Assembly (NCBI GenBank): GCA_964016885.1
Contig: OZ024743.1
Span: forward strand, 186,110,755 to 186,174,754
Direction: 5' to 3'
DNA: 64,000 bases
DNA from: Eledone cirrhosa
Taxonomy: Eukaryota > Mollusca > Cephalopoda > Octopoda > Eledonidae
This document shows positions 1 through 18,100 of this stretch, one piece after another. Numbering within the stretch: position 1 is the first letter of the stretch; each line of letters opens with the position of its first letter. A program made the position numbers and the translations under genes. The notes under the pieces are model-generated. The model saw only the letters and a list, made by a program, of their open reading frames with translations. It was not told where the DNA came from and did not search any database.

Positions 1-142
1 ACTACATTACTATCCTACAACAGTCTTATCCCTCTACATTACTATCCTACAACAGTCTTATCCCACTACATTACTATCCTACAACAGTCTTATCCCACTA
101 CATTACTATCCTACTTAAGTCTTATTCCACTACATTACTATC

Positions 143-3100
143 CTAGAACAGTCTTATTCCACTACATTACTATCCTACTTAAGTCTTATCCCACTACATT
201 ACTATCCTACTTAAGTCTTATTCCTCTATATTACTATCCTACAACAGTCTTATTCCACTACATTACTATCCTACAATAGTCTTATCCCACTACATTACTA
301 TTCTACTTAAGTCTTATTCCACTACATTACTATTCTACTTAAGTCTTATCCCACTACATTACTATCCTACAACAGTCTTATCCCACTACATTACTATTCT
401 ACTTAAGTCTTATCCCACTACATTACTATCCTACTTATGTCTTATCCCACTACATTACTATTCTACTTAAGTCTTATCTCACTACATTACTATCCTACAA
501 CAGTCTTATCCCACTACATTACTATTCTACTTAAGTCTTATCCCACTACATTACTATTCTACTTAAGTCTTATCCCACTACATTACTATCCTACAACAGT
601 CTTATCCCACTACATTACTATTCTACTTAAGTCTTATCCCACTACATTACTATCCTACTTATGTCTTATCCCACTACATTACTATTCTACTTAAGTCTTA
701 TCTCACTACATTACTATCCTACAACAGTCCTATCCCACTACATTACTATTCTGCTTAAGTCTTATCCCACTACATTACTATTCTACTTAAGTCTTATCCC
801 ACTACATTACTATCCTACAACAGTCTTATCCCACTACATTACTACTCTACTTAAGTCTTATCCCACTACATTACTATTCTACTTAAGTCTTATCCCACTA
901 CTTTACTATCCTACTTAAGTCTTATCCCACTACATTACTATCCTACAACAGTCTTATCCCACTACATTACTATCCTACAACAGTCTTATCCCACTACATT
1001 ACTATTCTACTTAAATCTTATTCCACTACATTACTATCCTACTTAAGTCTTATCCCACTACATTACTATCCTACTTAAGTCTTATCCCACTATATTACTA
1101 TCCTACAACAGTCTTATCCCACTACATTACTATCCTACTTAAGTCTTATCCCACTACATTACTATCCTACTTAAGTCTTATCCCACTACATTACTATCCT
1201 ACAACAGTCTTATCCCACTACATTACTATCCTACAACAGTCTTATCCCACTACATTACTATTCTACTTAAGTCTTATCCTACTACATTACTATCCTACTT
1301 AAGTCATATCCCACTACATTACTATCCTACTCAAGTCTTATCCCACTACATTACTATTCTACTTAAGTCTTATCCCACTACATTACTATCCTACTTAAGT
1401 CTTATCCCACTACATTACTATCCTACAACAGTCTTATCCCACTACATTACTATCCTACTTAAGTCTTATCCCACTACATTACTATCCTACAACAGTCTTA
1501 TTCCACTACATTACTATCCTACTTAAGTCTTATCCTACTACATTACTATTCTACTTAAGTCTTATCCCACTACATTACTATCCTACAACAGTCTTATCCC
1601 ACTACATTACTATCCTACTTATGTCTTATCCCACTACATTACTATTTTACTTAAGTCTTATCCCACTACATTACTATTCTACTTAAGTCTTATTACACTA
1701 CATTACTATCCTACTTAAGTCTTATCCCACTACATTACTATTCTACTTAAGTCTTATCCCACTACATTACTATTCTACTTAAGTCTTATTCCACTACATG
1801 ACTATCCTACTTAAGTCTTATCCCACTACATTACTATTCTACTTAAGTCTTATCCCACTACATTACTATCCTACAACAGTCTTATCCCACTACATTACTA
1901 TTCTACTTAAGTCTTATCCCACTACATTACTATTCTTCTTAAGTCTTATCCCACTACATTACTATCCTACAACAGTCTTATCCGACTACATTACCATTCT
2001 ACTTAAGTCTTATCCCACTACATTACTATCCTACTTAAGTCTTATACCACTACATTACTATCCTACAACAGTCTTATCCCACTACATTACTATCCTACAA
2101 CAGTCTTATCCCACTACATTACTATCCTACAACAGTCTTATCCCACTTCATTACTATTCTACTTAAGTCTTATTCCACTACATTACTATCCTACAACAGT
2201 CTTATCCCACTACATTACTATCCTACAACAGTCTTATCCCACTACATTACTATCCTACAACAGTCTTATCCCACTACATTACTATTCTACAACAGTCTTA
2301 TCCCACTACATTACTATTCTACAACAGTCTTATTCCACTACATTACTATTCTACTTAAGTCTTATCCCACTACATTACTATCCTACAACAGTCTTATCCC
2401 ACTACATTACTATCCTACAACAGTCTTATCCCACTACATTACTATCCTACAACAGTCTTATCCCACTACATTACCATTCTACTTAGGTCTTATCCCACTA
2501 CATTACTATCCTACTTAAGTCTTATACCACTACATTACTATCCTACAACAGTCTTATCCCACTACATTACTATCCTACAACAGTCTTATCCCACTACATT
2601 ACTATTCTACTTAAGTCTTATTCCACTACATTACTATCCTACAACAGTCTTATCCCACTACATTACTATCCTACAACAGTCTTATCCCACTACATTACTA
2701 TCCTACAACAGTCTTATCCCACTACATTACTATTCTACAACAGTCTTATTCCACTACATTACTATTCTACTTAAGTCTTATTCCACTACATTACTATTCT
2801 ACAACAGTCTTATCCCACTACATTACTATCCTACAACAGTCTTATCCCACTACATTACTATCCTACAACAGTCTTATCCCACTACATTACTATTCTACTT
2901 AAGTCTTATCCCACTACATTACTATTCTACTTAAGTCTTATCCCACTACATTACTATCCCACTACCTAACTATTCTACTTAAGTCTTATCCCACTACATT
3001 ACTATCCTACAACAGTCTTATCCCACCACATTACTATTCTACTTAAGTCTTATCCCACTACATTACTATTCTACTTAAGTCTTATCCCACTACATTACTA

Positions 3101-6100
3101 TCCTACAACAGTCTTATCCCACCACATTACTATTCTACTTAAGTCTTATCCCACTACATTACTATTCTACTTAAGTCTTATCCCACTACATTACTATCCC
3201 ACTACATTACTATTCTACTTAAGTCTTATCCCACTACTTTACTATTCTACTTAAGTCTTATCCCACTACATTACTATCCTACAACAGTCTTATCCCACTA
3301 CATTACTATTCTACTTAAGTCTTATTCCACTACATTACTATTCTACTTAAGTCTTATCCCACTACATTACTATCCTACTTAAGTCTTATCCCACTACATT
3401 ACTATCCTACAACAGTCTTATCCCACTACATTACTATCCTACAACAGTCTTATCCCACTACATTACTATTCTACTTAAGTCTTATTCCACTACATTACTA
3501 TTCTACTTAAGTCTTATCCCACTACATTACTATCCTACTTAAGTCTTATCCCACTACATTACTATTCTACTTAAGTCTTATCCCACTACATTACTATCCT
3601 ACTTAAGTCTTATCCCACTACATTACTATTCTACTTAAGTCTTATCCCACTACATTACTATCCTACAACAGTCTTATCCCACTACATTACTATTCTACTT
3701 AAGTCTTATCCCACTACATTACTGTCCTACAACAGTCTTATCCCACTGCATTACTATTCTACAACAGTCTTATCCCACTACATTACTATCCTACAACAGT
3801 CTTATCCCACTACATTACTATCCTACTTAAGTCTTATCCCACTACATTACTATCCTACAACAGTCTTATCCCACTACATTACTATTCTACTTAAGTCTTA
3901 TCCCACTACATTACTATCCTACAACAGTCTTATCCCACTACATTACTATTCTACAACAGTCTTATCCCACTACATTACTATCCTACAACAGTCTTATCCC
4001 ACTACATTACTATCCTACAACAGTCTTATCCCACTACATTACTATCCTACCACAGTCTTATCCCACTACATTACTATTCTACAACAGTCTTATCCCACTA
4101 CATTACTATCCTACAACAGTCTTATTCCACTACATTACTATTCTACTTAAGTCTTATCCCACTACATTACTATTCTACAACAGTCTTATCCCACTACATT
4201 ACTATTCTACAACAGTCTTATCCCACTACATTACTATCCTACAACAGTCTTATCCCACTACATTACTATCCTACAACAGTCTTATCCCACTACATTACTA
4301 TCCTACCACAGTCTTATCCCACTACATTACTATTCTACAACAGTCTTATTCCACTACATTACTATCCTACAACAGTCTTATCCCACTACATTACTATCCT
4401 ACAACAGTCTTATCCCACTACATTACTATCCTACAACAGTCTTATCCCACTACATTACTATCCTACTTAAGTCTTATTCCACTACATTACTATCCTAGAA
4501 CAGTCTTATTCCACTACATTACTATCCTACTTAAGTCTTATCCCACTACATTACTATCCTACTTAAGTCTTATTCCTCTATATTACTATCCTACAACAGT
4601 CTTATTCCACTACATTACTATCCTACAATAGTCTTATCCCACTACATTACTATTCTACTTAAGTCTTATTCCACTACATTACTATTCTACTTAAGTCTTA
4701 TCCCACTACATTACTATCCTACAACAGTCTTATCCCACTACATTACTATTCTACTTAAGTCTTATCCCACTACATTACTATCCTACTTATGTCTTATCCC
4801 ACTACATTACTATTCTACTTAAGTCTTATCTCACTACATTACTATCCTACAACAGTCTTATCCCACTACATTACTATTCTACTTAAGTCTTATCCCACTA
4901 CATTACTATTCTACTTAAGTCTTATCCCACTACATTACTATCCTACAACAGTCTTATCCCACTACATTACTATTCTACTTAAGTCTTATCCCACTACATT
5001 ACTATTCTACTTAAGTCTTATCCCACTACTTTACTATCCTACTTAAGTCTTATCCCACTACATTACTATCCTACAACAGCCTTATCCCACTACATTACTA
5101 TCCTACAACAGTCTTATCCCACTACATTACTATTCTACTTAAGTCTTATTCCACTACATTACTATCCTACTTAAGTCTTATCCCACTACATTACTATCCT
5201 ACTTAAGTCTTATCCCACTATATTACTATCCTACTTAAGTCTTATCCCACTACATTACTATCCTACTTAAGTCTTATCCCACTACATTACTATCCTACTT
5301 AAGTCTTATCCCACTACATTACTATCCTACAACAGTCTTATCCCACTACATTACTATCCTACAACAGTCTTATCCCACTACATTACTATTCTACTTAAGT
5401 CTTATCCTACTACATTACTATCCTACTTAAGTCATATCCCACTACATTACTATCCTACTCAAGTCTTATCCCACTACATTACTATTCTACTTAAGTCTTA
5501 TCCCACTACATTACTATCCTACTTAAGTCTTATCCCACTACATTACTATCCTACAACAGTCTTATCCCACTACATTACTATCCTACTTAAGTCTTATCCC
5601 ACTACATTACTATCCTACAACAGTCTTATTCCACTACATTACTATCCTACTTAAGTCTTATCCTACTACATTACTATTCTACTTAAGTCTTATCCCACTA
5701 CATTACTATCCTACAACAGTCTTATCCCACTACATTACTATCCTACTTAAGTCTTATCCCACTACATTACTATTTTACTTAAGTCTTATCCCACTACATT
5801 ACTATTCTACTTAAGTCTTATTACACTACATTACTATCCTACTTAAGTCTTATCCCACTACATTACTATTCTACTTAAGTCTTATCCCACTACATTACTA
5901 TTCTACTTAAGTCTTATTCCACTACATGACTATCCTACAACAGTCTTATCCCACTACATTACTATTCTACTTAAGTCTTATCCCACTACATTACTATCCT
6001 ACAACAGTCTTATCCCACTACATTACTATTCTACTTAAGTCTTATCCCACTACATTACTATTCTTCTTAAGTCTTATCCCACTACATTACTATCCTACAA

Positions 6101-9100
6101 CAGTCTTATCCCACTACATTACCATTCTACTTAAGTCTTATCCCACTACATTACTATCCTACTTAAGTCTTATACCACTACATTACTATCCTACAACAGT
6201 CTTATCCCACTACATTACTATCCTACAACAGTCTTATCCCACTACATTACTATCCTACAACAGTCTTATCCCACTACATTACTATTCTACTTAAGTCTTA
6301 TTCCACTACATTACTATCCTACAACAGTCTTATCCCACTACATTACTATCCTACAACAGTCTTATCCCACTACATTACTATCCTACAACAGTCTTATCCC
6401 ACTACATTACTATTCTACAACAGTCTTATTCCACTACATTACTATTCTACTTAAGTCTTATTCCACTACATTACTATCCTACAACAGTCTTATCCCACTA
6501 CATTACTATCCTACAACAGTCTTATCCCACTACATTACTATTCTACTTAAGTCTTATCCCACTACATTACTATTCTACTTAAGTCTTATCCCACTACATT
6601 ACTATCCCACTACCTAACTATTCTACTTAAGTCTTATCCCACTACATTACTATCCTACAACAGTCTTATCCCACTACATTACTATTCTTCTTAAGTCTTA
6701 TCCCACTACATTACTATCCTACAACAGTCTTATCCCACTACATTACTATCCTACTTAAGTCTTATCCCACTACATTACTATCCTACAACAGTCTTATTCC
6801 ACTACATTACTATCCTACTTAAGTCTTATCCTACTACATTACTATTCTACTTAAGTCTTATCCCACTACATTACTATCCTACAACAGTCTTATCCCACTA
6901 CATTACTATCCTACTTAAGTCTTATCCCACTACATTACTATTTTACTTAAGTCTTATCCCACTACATTACTATTCTACTTAAGTCTTATCCCACTACATT
7001 ACTATTCTACTTAAGTCTTATTCCACTACATGACTATCCTACTTAAGTCTTATCCCACTACATTACTATTCTACTTAAGTCTTATCCCACTACATTACTA
7101 TCCTACAACAGTCTTATCCCACTACATTACTATTCTACTTAAGTCTTATCCCACTACATTACTATTCTTCTTAAGTCTTATCCCACTACATTACTATCCT
7201 ACAACAGTCTTATCCCACTACATTACCATTCTACTTAAGTCTTATCCCACTACATTACTATCCTACTTAAGTCTTATACCACTACATTACTATCCTACAA
7301 CAGTCTTATCCCACTACATTACTATCCTACAACAGTCTTATCCCACTACATTACTATCCTACAACAGTCTTATCCCACTTCATTACTATTCTACTTAAGT
7401 CTTATTCCACTACATTACTATCCTACAACAGTCTTATCCCACTACATTACTATCCTACAACAGTCTTATCCCACTACATTACTATCCTACAACAGTCTTA
7501 TCCCACTACATTACTATTCTACAACAGTCTTATTCCACTACATTACTATTCTACTTAAGTCTTATCCCACTACATTACTATCCTACAACAGTCTTATCCC
7601 ACTACATTACTATCCTACAACAGTCTTATCCCACTACATTACTATCCTACAACAGTCTTATCCCACTACATTACTATCCTACAACAGTCTTATCCCACTA
7701 CATTACCATTCTACTTAAGTCTTATCCCACTACATTACTATCCTACTTAAGTCTTATACCACTACATTACTATCCTACAACAGTCTTATCCCACTACATT
7801 ACTATCCTACAACAGTCTTATCCCACTACATTACTATTCTACTTAAGTCTTATTCCACTACATTACTATCCTACAACAGTCTTATCCCACTACATTACTA
7901 TCCTACAACAGTCTTATCCCACTACATTACTATCCTACAACAGTCTTATCCCACTACATTACTATTCTACAACAGTCTTATTCCACTACATTACTATTCT
8001 ACTTAAGTCTTATTCCACTACATTACTATTCTACAACAGTCTTATCCCACTACATTACTATCCTACAACAGTCTTATCCCACTACATTACTATCCTACAA
8101 CAGTCTTATCCCACTACATTACTATTCTACTTAAGTCTTATCCCACTACATTACTATTCTACTTAAGTCTTATCCCACTACATTACTATCCCTCTACCTA
8201 ACTATTCTACTTAAGTCTTATCCCACTACATTACTATCCTACAACAGTCTTATCCCACCACATTACTATTCTACTTAAGTCTTATCCCACTACATTACTA
8301 TTCTACTTAAGTCTTATCCCACTACATTACTATCCTACAACAGTCTTATCCCACCACATTACTATTCTACTTAAGTCTTATCCCACTACATTACTATTCT
8401 ACTTAAGTCTTATCCCACTACATTACTATCCCACTACATTACTATTCTACTTAAGTCTTATCCCACTACTTTACTATTCTACTTAAGTCTTATCCCACTA
8501 CATTACTATCCTACAACAGTCTTATCCCACTACATTACTATTCTACTTAAGTCTTATTCCACTACATTACTATTCTACTTAAGTCTTATCCCACTACATT
8601 ACTATCCTACTTAAGTCTTATCCCACTACATTACTATCCTACAACAGTCTTATCCCACTACATTACTATCCTACAACAGTCTTATCCCACTACATTACTA
8701 TTCTACTTAAGTCTTATTCCACTACATTACTATTCTACTTAAGTCTTATCCCACTACATTACTATCCTACTTAAGTCTTATCCCACTACATTACTATTCT
8801 ACTTAAGTCTTATCCCACTACATTACTATCCTACTTAAGTCTTATCCCACTACATTACTATTCTACTTAAGTCTTATCCCACTACATTACTATCCTACAA
8901 CAGTCTTATCCCACTACATTACTATTCTACTTAAGTCTTATCCCACTACATTACTGTCCTACAACAGTCTTATCCCACTGCATTACTATTCTACAACAGT
9001 CTTATCCCACTACATTACTATCCTACAACAGTCTTATCCCACTACATTACTATCCTACTTAAGTCTTATCCCACTACATTACTATCCTACAACAGTCTTA

Positions 9101-12100
9101 TCCCACTACATTACTATTCTACTTAAGTCTTATCCCACTACATTACTATCCTACAACAGTCTTATCCCACTACATTACTATTCTACAACAGTCTTATCCC
9201 ACTACATTACTATCCTACAACAGTCTTATCCCACTACATTACTATCCTACAACAGTCTTATCCCACTACATTACTATCCTACCACAGTCTTATCCCACTA
9301 CATTACTATTCTACAACAGTCTTATCCCACTACATTACTATCCTACAACAGTCTTATCCCACTACATTACTATCCTACAACAGTCTTATTCCTCTACATT
9401 ACTATTCTACTTAAGTCTTATCCCACTACATTACTATTCTACAACAGTCTTATCCCACTACATTACTATTCTACAACAGTCTTATCCCACTACATTACTA
9501 TCCTACAACAGTCTTATCCCACTACATTACTATCCTACAACAGTCTTATCCCACTACATTACTATCCTACCACAGTCTTATCCCACTACATTACTATTCT
9601 ACAACAGTCTTATTCCACTACATTACTATCCTACAACAGTCTTATCCCACTACATTACTATCCTACAACAGTCTTATCCCACTACATTACTATCCTACAA
9701 CAGTCTTATCCCACTACATTACTATCCTACTTAAGTCTTATTCCACTACATTACTATCCTAGAACAGTCTTATTCCACTACATTACTATCCTACTTAAGT
9801 CTTATCCCACTACATTACTATCCTACTTAAGTCTTATTCCTCTATATTACTATCCTACAACAGTCTTATTCCACTACATTACTATCCTACAATAGTCTTA
9901 TCCCACTACATTACTATTCTACTTAAGTCTTATTCCACTACATTACTATTCTACTTAAGTCTTATCCCACTACATTACTATCCTACAACAGTCTTATCCC
10001 ACTACATTACTATTCTACTTAAGTCTTATCCCACTACATTACTATCCTACTTATGTCTTATCCCACTACATTACTATTCTACTTAAGTCTTATCTCACTA
10101 CATTACTATCCTACAACAGTCTTATCCCACTACATTACTATTCTACTTAAGTCTTATCCCACTACATTACTATTCTACTTAAGTCTTATCCCACTACATT
10201 ACTATCCTACAACAGTCTTATCCCACTACATTACTATTCTACTTAAGTCTTATCCCACTACATTACTATCCTACTTAAGTCTTATCCGACTACATTACTA
10301 TCCTATAACAGTCTTATCCCACTACATTACTATCCTACAACAGTCTTATCCCACTACATTACTATCCTATAACAGTCTTATCCCACTACATTACTATTCT
10401 ACTTAAGTCTTATTCCACTACATTACTATCCTACTTAAGTCTTATCCCACTACATTACTATCCTACTTAAGTCTTATCCCACTATATTACTATCCTACTT
10501 AAGTCTTATCCCACTACATTACTATCCTACTTAAGTCTTATCCCACTACATTACTATCCTACTTAAGTCTTATCCCACTACATTACTATCCTACAACAGT
10601 CTTATCCCACTACATTACTATCCTACAACAGTCTTATCCCACTACATTACTATTCTACTTAAGTCTTATCCTACTACATTACTATCCTACTTAAGTCATA
10701 TCCCACTACATTACTATCCTACTTAAGTCTTATCCCACTACATTACTATTCTACTTAAGTCTTATCCCACTACATTACTATCCTACTTAAGTCTTATCCC
10801 ACTACATTACTATCCTACAACAGTCTTATCCCACTACATTACTATCCTACTTAAGTCTTATCCCACTACATTACTATCCTACAACAGTCTTATTCCACTA
10901 CATTACTATCCTACTTAAGTCTTATCCTACTACATTACTATTCTACTTAAGTCTTATCCCACTACATTACTATCCTACAACAGTCTTATCCCACTACATT
11001 ACTATCCTACTTAAGTCTTATCCCACTACATTACTATTTTACTTAAGTCTTATCCCACTACCTTACTATTCTACTTAAGTCTTATTACACTACATTACTA
11101 TCCTACTTAAGTCTTATCCCACTACATTACTATTCTACTTAAGTCTTATCCCACTACATTACTATTCTACTTAAGTCTTATTCCACTACATTACTATCCT
11201 ACAACAGTCTTATCCCACTACATTACTATTCTACTTAAGTCTTATCCCACTACATTACTATCCTACAACAGTCTTATCCCACTGCATTACTATTCTACTT
11301 AAGTCTTATCCCACTACATTACTATTCTTCTTAAGTCTTATCCCACTACATTACTATCCTACAACAGTCTTATCCCACTACATTACCATTCTACTTAAGT
11401 CTTATCCCACTACATTACTATCCTACTTAAGTCTTATACCACTACATTACTATCCTACAACAGTCTTATCCCACTACATTACTATCCTACAACAGTCTTA
11501 TCCCACTACATTACTATCCTCCAACAGTCTTATCCCACTACATTACTATTCTACTTAAGTCTTATTCCACTACATTACTATCCTACAACAGTCTTATCCC
11601 ACTACATTACTATCCTACAACAGTCTTATCCCACTACATTACTATCCTACAACAGTCTTATCCCACTACATTACTATTCTACAACAGTCTTATTCCACTA
11701 CATTACTATTCTACTTAAGTCTTATTCCACTACATTACTATCCTACAACAGTCTTATCCCACTACATTACTATCCTACAACAGTCTTATCCCACTACATT
11801 ACTATCCTACAACAGTCTTATCCCACTACATTACTATTCTACTTAAGTCTTATCCCACTACATTACTATTCTACTTAAGTCTTATCCCACTACATTACTA
11901 TCCCACTACCTAACTATTCTACTTAAGTCTTATCCCACTACATTACTATCCTACAACAGTCTTATCCCACCACATTACTATTCTACTTAAGTCTTATCCC
12001 ACTACATTACTATTCTACTTAAGTCTTATCCCACTACATTACTATCCTACAACAGTCTTATCCCACCACATTACTATTCTACTTAAGTCTTATCCCACTA

Positions 12101-15100
12101 CATTACTATTCTACTTAAGTCTTATCCCACTACATTACTATCCCACTACATTACTATTCTACTTAAGTCTTATCCCACTACTTTACTATTCTACTTAAGT
12201 CTTATCCCACTACATTACTATCCTACAAAAGTCTTATCCCACTACATTACTATTCTACTTAAGTCTTATTCCACTACATTACTATCCTACAACAGTCTTA
12301 TCCCACTACATTACTATTCTACTTAAGTCTTATCCCACTACATTACTATTCTACTTAAGTCTTATCCCACTACTTTACTATCTTACTTAAGTCTTATCCC
12401 ACTACATTACTATCCTACAACAGTCTTATCCCACTACATTACTATCCTACAACAGTCTTATTCCACTACATTACTATTCTACTTAAGTCTTATCCCACTA
12501 CATTACTATTCTACAACAGTCTTATCCCACTACATTACTATTCTACTTAAGTCTTATCCCACTACTTTACTATCCTACTTAAGTCTTATCCCACTACATT
12601 ACTATCCTACAACAGTCTTATCCCACTACATTACTATCCTACAACAGTCTTATCCCACTACATTACTATTCTACTTAAGTCTTATTCCACTACATTACTA
12701 TCCTACTTAAGTCTTATCCCACTACATTACTATCCTACTTAAGTCTTATCCCACTATATTACTATCCTACAACAGTCTTATCCCACTACATTACTATCCT
12801 ACTTAAGTCTTATCCCACTACATTACTATCCTACTTAAGTCTTATCCCACTACATTACTATCCTACAACAGTCTTATCCCACTACATTACTATCCTACAA
12901 CAGTCTTATCCCACTACATTACTATTCTACTTAAGTCTTATCCTACTACATTACTATCCTACTTAAGTCATATCCCACTACATTACTATCCTACTTAAGT
13001 CTTATCCCACTACATTACTATTCTACTTAAGTCTTATCCCACTACATTACTATCCTACTTAAGTCTTATCCCACTACATTACTATCCTACAACAGTCTTA
13101 TCCCACTACATTACTATCCTACTTAAGTCTTATCCCACTACATTACTATTCTACTTAAGTCTTATCCCACTACATTACTATCCTACAACAGTCTTATCCC
13201 ACCACATTACTATTCTACTTAAGTCTTATCCCACTACATTACTATTCTACTTAAGTCTTATCCCACTACATTACTATTCTACTTAAGTCTTATCCCACTA
13301 CTTTACTATTCTACTTAAGTCTTATCCCACTACATTACTATCCTACAACAGTCTTATCCCACTACATTACTATTCTACTTAAGTCTTATTCCACTACATT
13401 ACTATTCTACTTAAGTCTTATCCCACTACATTACTATCCTACTTAAGTCTTATCCCACTACATTACTATCCTACAACAGTCTTATCCCACTACATTACTA
13501 TCCTACAACAGTCTTATCCCACTACATTACTATTCTACTTAAGTCTTATTCCACTACATTACTATTCTACTTAAGTCTTATCCCACTACATTACTATCCT
13601 ACTTAAGTCTTATCCCACTACATTACTATTCTACTTAAGTCTTATCCCACTACATTACTATCCTACTTAAGTCTTATCCCACTACATTACTATTCTACTT
13701 AAGTCTTATCCCACTACATTACTATCCTACAACAGTCTTATCCCACTACATTACTATTCTACTTAAGTCTTATCCCACTACATTACTGTCCTACAACAGT
13801 CTTATCCCACTGCATTACTATTCTACAACAGTCTTATCCCACTACATTACTATCCTACAACAGTCTTATCCCACTACATTACTATCCTACTTAAGTCTTA
13901 TCCCACTACATTACTATCCTACAACAGTCTTATCCCACTACATTACTATTCTACTTAAGTCTTATCCCACTACATTACTATCCTACAACAGTCTTATCCC
14001 ACTACATTACTATTCTACAACAGTCTTATCCCACTACATTACTATCCTACAACAGTCTTATCCCACTACATTACTATCCTACAACAGTCTTATCCCACTA
14101 CATTACTATCCTACCACAGTCTTATCCCACTACATTACTATTCTACAACAGTCTTATCCCACTACATTACTATCCTACAACAGTCTTATCCCACTACATT
14201 ACTATCCTACAACAGTCTTATTCCACTACATTACTATTCTACTTAAGTCTTATCCCACTACATTACTATTCTACAACAGTCTTATCCCACTACATTACTA
14301 TTCTACAACAGTCTTATCCCACTACATTACTATCCTACAACAGTCTTATCCCACTACATTACTATCCTACAACAGTCTTATCCCACTACATTACTATCCT
14401 ACCACAGTCTTATCCCACTACATTACTATTCTACAACAGTCTTATTCCACTACATTACTATCCTACAACAGTCTTATCCCACTACATTACTATCCTACAA
14501 CAGTCTTATCCCACTACATTACTATCCTACAACAGTCTTATCCCACTACATTACTATCCTACTTAAGTCTTATTCCACTACATTACTATCCTAGAACAGT
14601 CTTATTCCACTACATTACTATCCTACTTAAGTCTTATCCCACTACATTACTATCCTACTTAAGTCTTATTCCTCTATATTACTATCCTACAACAGTCTTA
14701 TTCCACTACATTACTATCCTACAATAGTCTTATCCCACTACATTACTATTCTACTTAAGTCTTATTCCACTACATTACTATTCTACTTAAGTCTTATCCC
14801 ACTACATTACTATCCTACAACAGTCTTATCCCACTACATTACTATTCTACTTAAGTCTTATCCCACTACATTACTATCCTACTTATGTCTTATCCCACTA
14901 CATTACTATTCTACTTAAGTCTTATCTCACTACATTACTATCCTACAACAGTCTTATCCCACTACATTACTATTCTACTTAAGTCTTATCCCACTACATT
15001 ACTATTCTACTTAAGTCTTATCCCACTACATTACTATCCTACAACAGTCTTATCCCACTACATTACTATTCTACTTAAGTCTTATCCCACTACATTACTA

Positions 15101-18100
15101 TCCTACTTAAGTCTTATCCGACTACATTACTATCCTATAACAGTCTTATCCCACTACATTACTATCCTACAACAGTCTTATCCCACTACATTACTATCCT
15201 ATAACAGTCTTATCCCACTACATTACTATTCTACTTAAGTCTTATTCCACTACATTACTATCCTACTTAAGTCTTATCCCACTACATTACTATCCTACTT
15301 AAGTCTTATCCCACTATATTACTATCCTACTTAAGTCTTATCCCACTACATTACTATCCTACTTAAGTCTTATCCCACTACATTACTATCCTACTTAAGT
15401 CTTATCCCACTACATTACTATCCTACAACAGTCTTATCCCACTACATTACTATCCTACAACAGTCTTATCCCACTACATTACTATCCTACAACAGTCTTA
15501 TCCCACTACATTACTATTCTACAACAGTCTTATTCCACTACATTACTATTCTACTTAAGTCTTATTCCACTACATTACTATTCTACAACAGTCTTATCCC
15601 ACTACATTACTATCCCACAACAGTCTTATCCCACTACATTACTATCCTACAACAGTCTTATCCCACTACATTACTATTCTACTTAAGTCTTATCCCACTA
15701 CATTACTATTCTACTTAAGTCTTATCCCACTACATTACTATCCCACTACCTAACTATTCTACTTAAGTCTTATCCCACTACATTACTATCCTACAACAGT
15801 CTTATCCCACCACATTACTATTCTACTTAAGTCTTATCCCACTACATTACTATTCTACTTAAGTCTTATCCCACTACATTACTATCCTACAACAGTCTTA
15901 TCCCACCACATTACTATTCTACTTAAGTCTTATCCCACTACATTACTATTCTACTTAAGTCTTATCCCACTACATTACTATCCCACTACATTACTATTCT
16001 ACTTAAGTCTTATCCCACTACTTTACTATTCTACTTAAGTCTTATCCCACTACATTACTATCCTACAACAGTCTTATCCCACTACATTACTATTCTACTT
16101 AAGTCTTATTCCACTACATTACTATTCTACTTAAGTCTTATCCCACTACATTACTATCCTACTTAAGTCTTATCCCACTACATTACTATCCTACAACAGT
16201 CTTATCCCACTACATTACTATCCTACAACAGTCTTATCCCACTACATTACTATTCTACTTAAGTCTTATTCCACTACATTACTATTCTACTTAAGTCTTA
16301 TCCCACTACATTACTATCCTACTTAAGTCTTATCCCACTACATTACTATTCTACTTAAGTCTTATCCCACTACATTACTATCCTACTTAAGTCTTATCCC
16401 ACTACATTACTATTCTACTTAAGTCTTATCCCACTACATTACTATCCTACAACAGTCTTATCCCACTACATTACTATTCTACTTAAGTCTTATCCCACTA
16501 CATTACTGTCCTACAACAGTCTTATCCCACTGCATTACTATTCTACAACAGTCTTATCCCACTACATTACTATCCTACAACAGTCTTATCCCACTACATT
16601 ACTATCCTACTTAAGTCTTATCCCACTACATTACTATCCTACAACAGTCTTATCCCACTACATTACTATTCTACTTAAGTCTTATCCCACTACATTACTA
16701 TCCTACAACAGTCTTATCCCACTACATTACTATTCTACAACAGTCTTATCCCACTACATTACTATCCTACAACAGTCTTATCCCACTACATTACTATCCT
16801 ACAACAGTCTTATCCCACTACATTACTATCCTACCACAGTCTTATCCCACTACATTACTATTCTACAACAGTCTTATCCCACTACATTACTATCCTACAA
16901 CAGTCTTATCCCACTACATTACTATCCTACAACAGTCTTATTCCTCTACATTACTATTCTACTTAAGTCTTATCCCACTACATTACTATTCTACAACAGT
17001 CTTATCCCACTACATTACTATTCTACAACAGTCTTATCCCACTACATTACTATCCTACAACAGTCTTATCCCACTACATTACTATCCTACAACAGTCTTA
17101 TCCCACTACATTACTATCCTACCACAGTCTTATCCCACTACATTACTATTCTACAACAGTCTTATTCCACTACATTACTATCCTACAACAGTCTTATCCC
17201 ACTACATTACTATCCTACAACAGTCTTATCCCACTACATTACTATCCTACAACAGTCTTATCCCACTACATTACTATCCTACTTAAGTCTTATTCCACTA
17301 CATTACTATCCTAGAACAGTCTTATTCCACTACATTACTATCCTACTTAAGTCTTATCCCACTACATTACTATCCTACTTAAGTCTTATTCCTCTATATT
17401 ACTATCCTACAACAGTCTTATTCCACTACATTACTATCCTACAATAGTCTTATCCCACTACATTACTATTCTACTTAAGTCTTATTCCACTACATTACTA
17501 TTCTACTTAAGTCTTATCCCACTACATTACTATCCTACAACAGTGTTATCCCACTACATTACTATTCTACTTAAGTCTTATCCCACTACATTACTATCCT
17601 ACTTATGTCTTATCCCACTACATTACTATTCTACTTAAGTCTTATCTCACTACATTACTATCCTACAACAGTCTTATCCCACTACATTACTATTCTACTT
17701 AAGTCTTATCCCACTACATTACTATTCTACTTAAGTCTTATCCCACTACATTACTATCCTACAACAGTCTTATCCCACTACATTACTATTCTACTTAAGT
17801 CTTATCCCACTACATTACTATCCTACTTAAGTCTTATCCGACTACATTACTATCCTATAACAGTCTTATCCCACTACATTACTATCCTACAACAGTCTTA
17901 TCCCACTACATTACTATCCTATAACAGTCTTATCCCACTACATTACTATTCTACTTAAGTCTTATTCCACTACATTACTATCCTACTTAAGTCTTATCCC
18001 ACTACATTACTATCCTACTTAAGTCTTATCCCACTATATTACTATCCTACTTAAGTCTTATCCCACTACATTACTATCCTACTTAAGTCTTATCCCACTA